In this document: in pieces, positions 62,665-64,000 of the stretch
Numbering within the stretch: the first letter of the stretch is position 1
Layout: each line of letters begins with the position of its first letter
The notes under the pieces: generated by a model
Told to the model about the DNA's origin: nothing
The model's database searches: none
Seen by the model: the letters and a program-made list of their open reading frames with translations, nothing else
Made by a program: the position numbers and the translations under genes
From: Tessaracoccus sp. OS52
GTDB lineage: Bacteria; Actinomycetota; Actinomycetes; Propionibacteriales; Propionibacteriaceae
Direction of reading: 5' to 3'
Assembly (NCBI RefSeq): GCF_020687685.1
Contig: NZ_JAJEWM010000005.1
Span: 1 to 64,000, forward strand
Length of the DNA stretch: 64,000 nucleotides

Positions 62665-64000
62665 TCAGGCCCGCTGTGGCCTGCGCAGCACGGTGAACCA
62701 GCGGTTGCCGTAGGACACCTGCTGACCCTCCTTGACCCGGACTTGGGTGCCGACGGGGCACGGCTCCAGCTCGCCGCCCTGCGTCACCAGTGCGGTGCCG
62801 TTGGTGGAGCCGCGGTCCACGACGTAGACGCCGCGCGGGTCCGTGGCGATCAGCACGTGGGTGCGCGAGATCATCCGGCCGTCACCACCCGAGGGCACCA
62901 GGTGGACGTCCGGGTCCCCCTGGGTCTTCTGCGGATTGCGCCCCAGCAGCACGGTCACGTTCAGTTCGACCTCGCGGCCGTCGTCGAGCCGGATGTACCA
63001 CCCCTCGTCGCCGGGGCGGGCGCCGTCGTTGCCGAGTGGCTTGGCGATCCTCGTGCCGTCGTCGTCCTCCTCGACGGCGCCGAAGTCACGCTGCCGCACG
63101 CGCGGCGTCTCCGGAGCCCCACCCTGTCCGGGCGGCTCGATGACCGACGACGGCGTCGGCAACGGAATCCAGCCCTGGTTCACCCGGACCGGCGGCGTCG
63201 CCTGGTGGGGTGGGACGGGCGGCTGCTGGGCGGGTGCTGAGTGCTGCTGCTGAGCCGGGGCGGGCACGAATGGTGCGGTGGGCTGGACCAGGGGGTCCCC
63301 AATCTGCCCGGCAGCCCGGGAGGGTTTGCCCCAGGGCTGCTGCGCCGGCTGGCCACCCTGACCACCAGCCGCCACCGGCGGCCGCTGCGAGGGCAGTGCT
63401 CCGTTGGGTCCCGCCTGCCGGTCACCCGAGGACGGGCGGGTGGCGATGATGGGTTCGGTCTCCAGGTGGGGCATCCAGGGAGGGGGCGCCGGGGACTCGT
63501 CCTTGGGAGCGTAGCTGCCCCAGGACTCCCGCGACTCCTGGGGACCCGAGCCGCCGGGCGCGAACGCGCTGGAGAGGTGCGGCGGGAGGCCGACGGTCCT
63601 GCCGGAGTTCCCGCGCCGCGCCTGCGTGCTTCGCTCGCTGGCTGAGGCGTCTGGTCTGGGCTCGACGAGCACGGCCCGAACCGCCATGTCGTGCCAGCCC
63701 TGGCGGCGCTCATGGATGACCAGGAAGACCAGCAGGGCGATGCCGCCGACCACGGTTGCCATCAGTGCGCCGAAGATCAATTGCCGCAGGAAGAAGCGCC
63801 ACCACCCGATCGGACGGCCGTCACCGATGCCCACGAGCCGCAGTCCCATCGCCCTGGCACCCAGGCCGGCGCCACGGGAGCCGTAGGCCCACCACTGGAC
63901 CAGCCCGTAACCGCCGCACAGGACTGCCGCCGCGATCCCGGCGACGAGAACCACGGTGGGTGAGTCAAGGACCTGCAGCACCAACGCCAGCACACCGCCG
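62665..64000 (-). CDS. RDD-domain/FHA-domain protein, 5' end outside the window
   Basis: Visible part about 442 aa; the start lies beyond the window. The N-terminal visible region is an RDD membrane domain with about three segments (GLVQWWAYGSRGAGLGARAMGL and WWRFFLRQLIFGALMATVVG). A long Pro/Gln/Ala-rich linker of ~200 residues follows, then a C-terminal FHA phosphothreonine-binding domain: VTVLLGRNPQ, MISRTHVLIAT and VVDRGSTNGTALVT. FHA domains bind Ser/Thr-kinase targets, so the protein may link kinase signalling to an envelope process; no partner is visible here. It converges with dcd. Confidence 0.85.
   Translation of the reverse strand, partial: GGVLALVLQVLDSPTVVLVAGIAAAVLCGGYGLVQWWAYGSRGAGLGARAMGLRLVGIGDGRPIGWWRFFLRQLIFGALMATVVGGIALLVFLVIHERRQGWHDMAVRAVLVEPRPDASASERSTQARRGNSGRTVGLPPHLSSAFAPGGSGPQESRESWGSYAPKDESPAPPPWMPHLETEPIIATRPSSGDRQAGPNGALPSQRPPVAAGGQGGQPAQQPWGKPSRAAGQIGDPLVQPTAPFVPAPAQQQHSAPAQQPPVPPHQATPPVRVNQGWIPLPTPSSVIEPPGQGGAPETPRVRQRDFGAVEEDDDGTRIAKPLGNDGARPGDEGWYIRLDDGREVELNVTVLLGRNPQKTQGDPDVHLVPSGGDGRMISRTHVLIATDPRGVYVVDRGSTNGTALVTQGGELEPCPVGTQVRVKEGQQVSYGNRWFTVLRRPQRA

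Overview
The window is a high-G+C actinobacterial chromosome segment. Its synteny and gene content (dnaK-grpE-dnaJ-hspR, GTP-type PEP carboxykinase, an MptB-like mannosyltransferase, a MoxR/DUF58/DUF4129 operon, many apparently leaderless genes) fit Propionibacteriaceae such as Arachnia or Tessaracoccus; that placement is inference from memory, not a search. The secreted GH101 endo-alpha-N-acetylgalactosaminidase and the cytoplasmic alpha-fucosidase, alpha-galactosidase and beta-galactosidase suggest an organism that harvests host or mucin O-glycans. I see no rRNA, tRNA, CRISPR array, prophage or complete insertion sequence.

Layout. 0-6.5 kb: end of a sugar/glycerol-phosphate ABC importer, a chimeric glycerophosphodiesterase, an unknown protein, a ZIP transporter and a GH13 trehalose-synthase-like enzyme. 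7-13.6 kb: a MerR-controlled membrane gene, a sulfur operon (MBL-rhodanese, rhodanese, TauE exporter) behind a CsoR/CstR-like operator, a VOC/AraC pair and an MscS channel. 13.6-20 kb: MFS transporter, then divergent GH95 and GH36. 20.2-24.4 kb: MoxR/DUF58/DUF4129 operon. 24.5-25.7 kb: an orphan AbiEi/DUF559-like gene inside a 64-bp inverted repeat. 25.7-33.4 kb: methyltransferase, pckG, PAP2 phosphatase and the HspR chaperone operon. 33.4-37 kb: mazEF-like toxin-antitoxin pair, DUF1707 protein, nadE, thrC. 37-44.6 kb: LacI-controlled ABC importer plus lacZ. 44.6-52.3 kb: ABC exporter, mptB, ndh, DoxX and a PhoPR-like two-component system. 52.4-64 kb: GH101, deoC, a second ZIP protein, ABC exporter, ThrE exporter, dcd and an RDD-FHA protein cut by the window edge.

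The most distinctive signal lies outside the genes. A superfamily of short palindromic repeats fills five intergenic gaps, sits inside one coding region and supplies stop codons to several genes. Every variant has outer arms that are either TGGTC...GACC or TGATC...GATC, and in one group a hairpin with a constant GAGGAACGA loop on stems that change in a compensatory way. A second, unrelated repeat flanks the AbiEi/DUF559 gene as a near-perfect inverted pair with two alternative internal hairpins. Regulatory sites readable by eye include a MerR 19-bp-spacer promoter, a CstR-like operator, two LacI operators, two HAIR elements, a PhoP-type direct repeat and a palindromic mazEF promoter.
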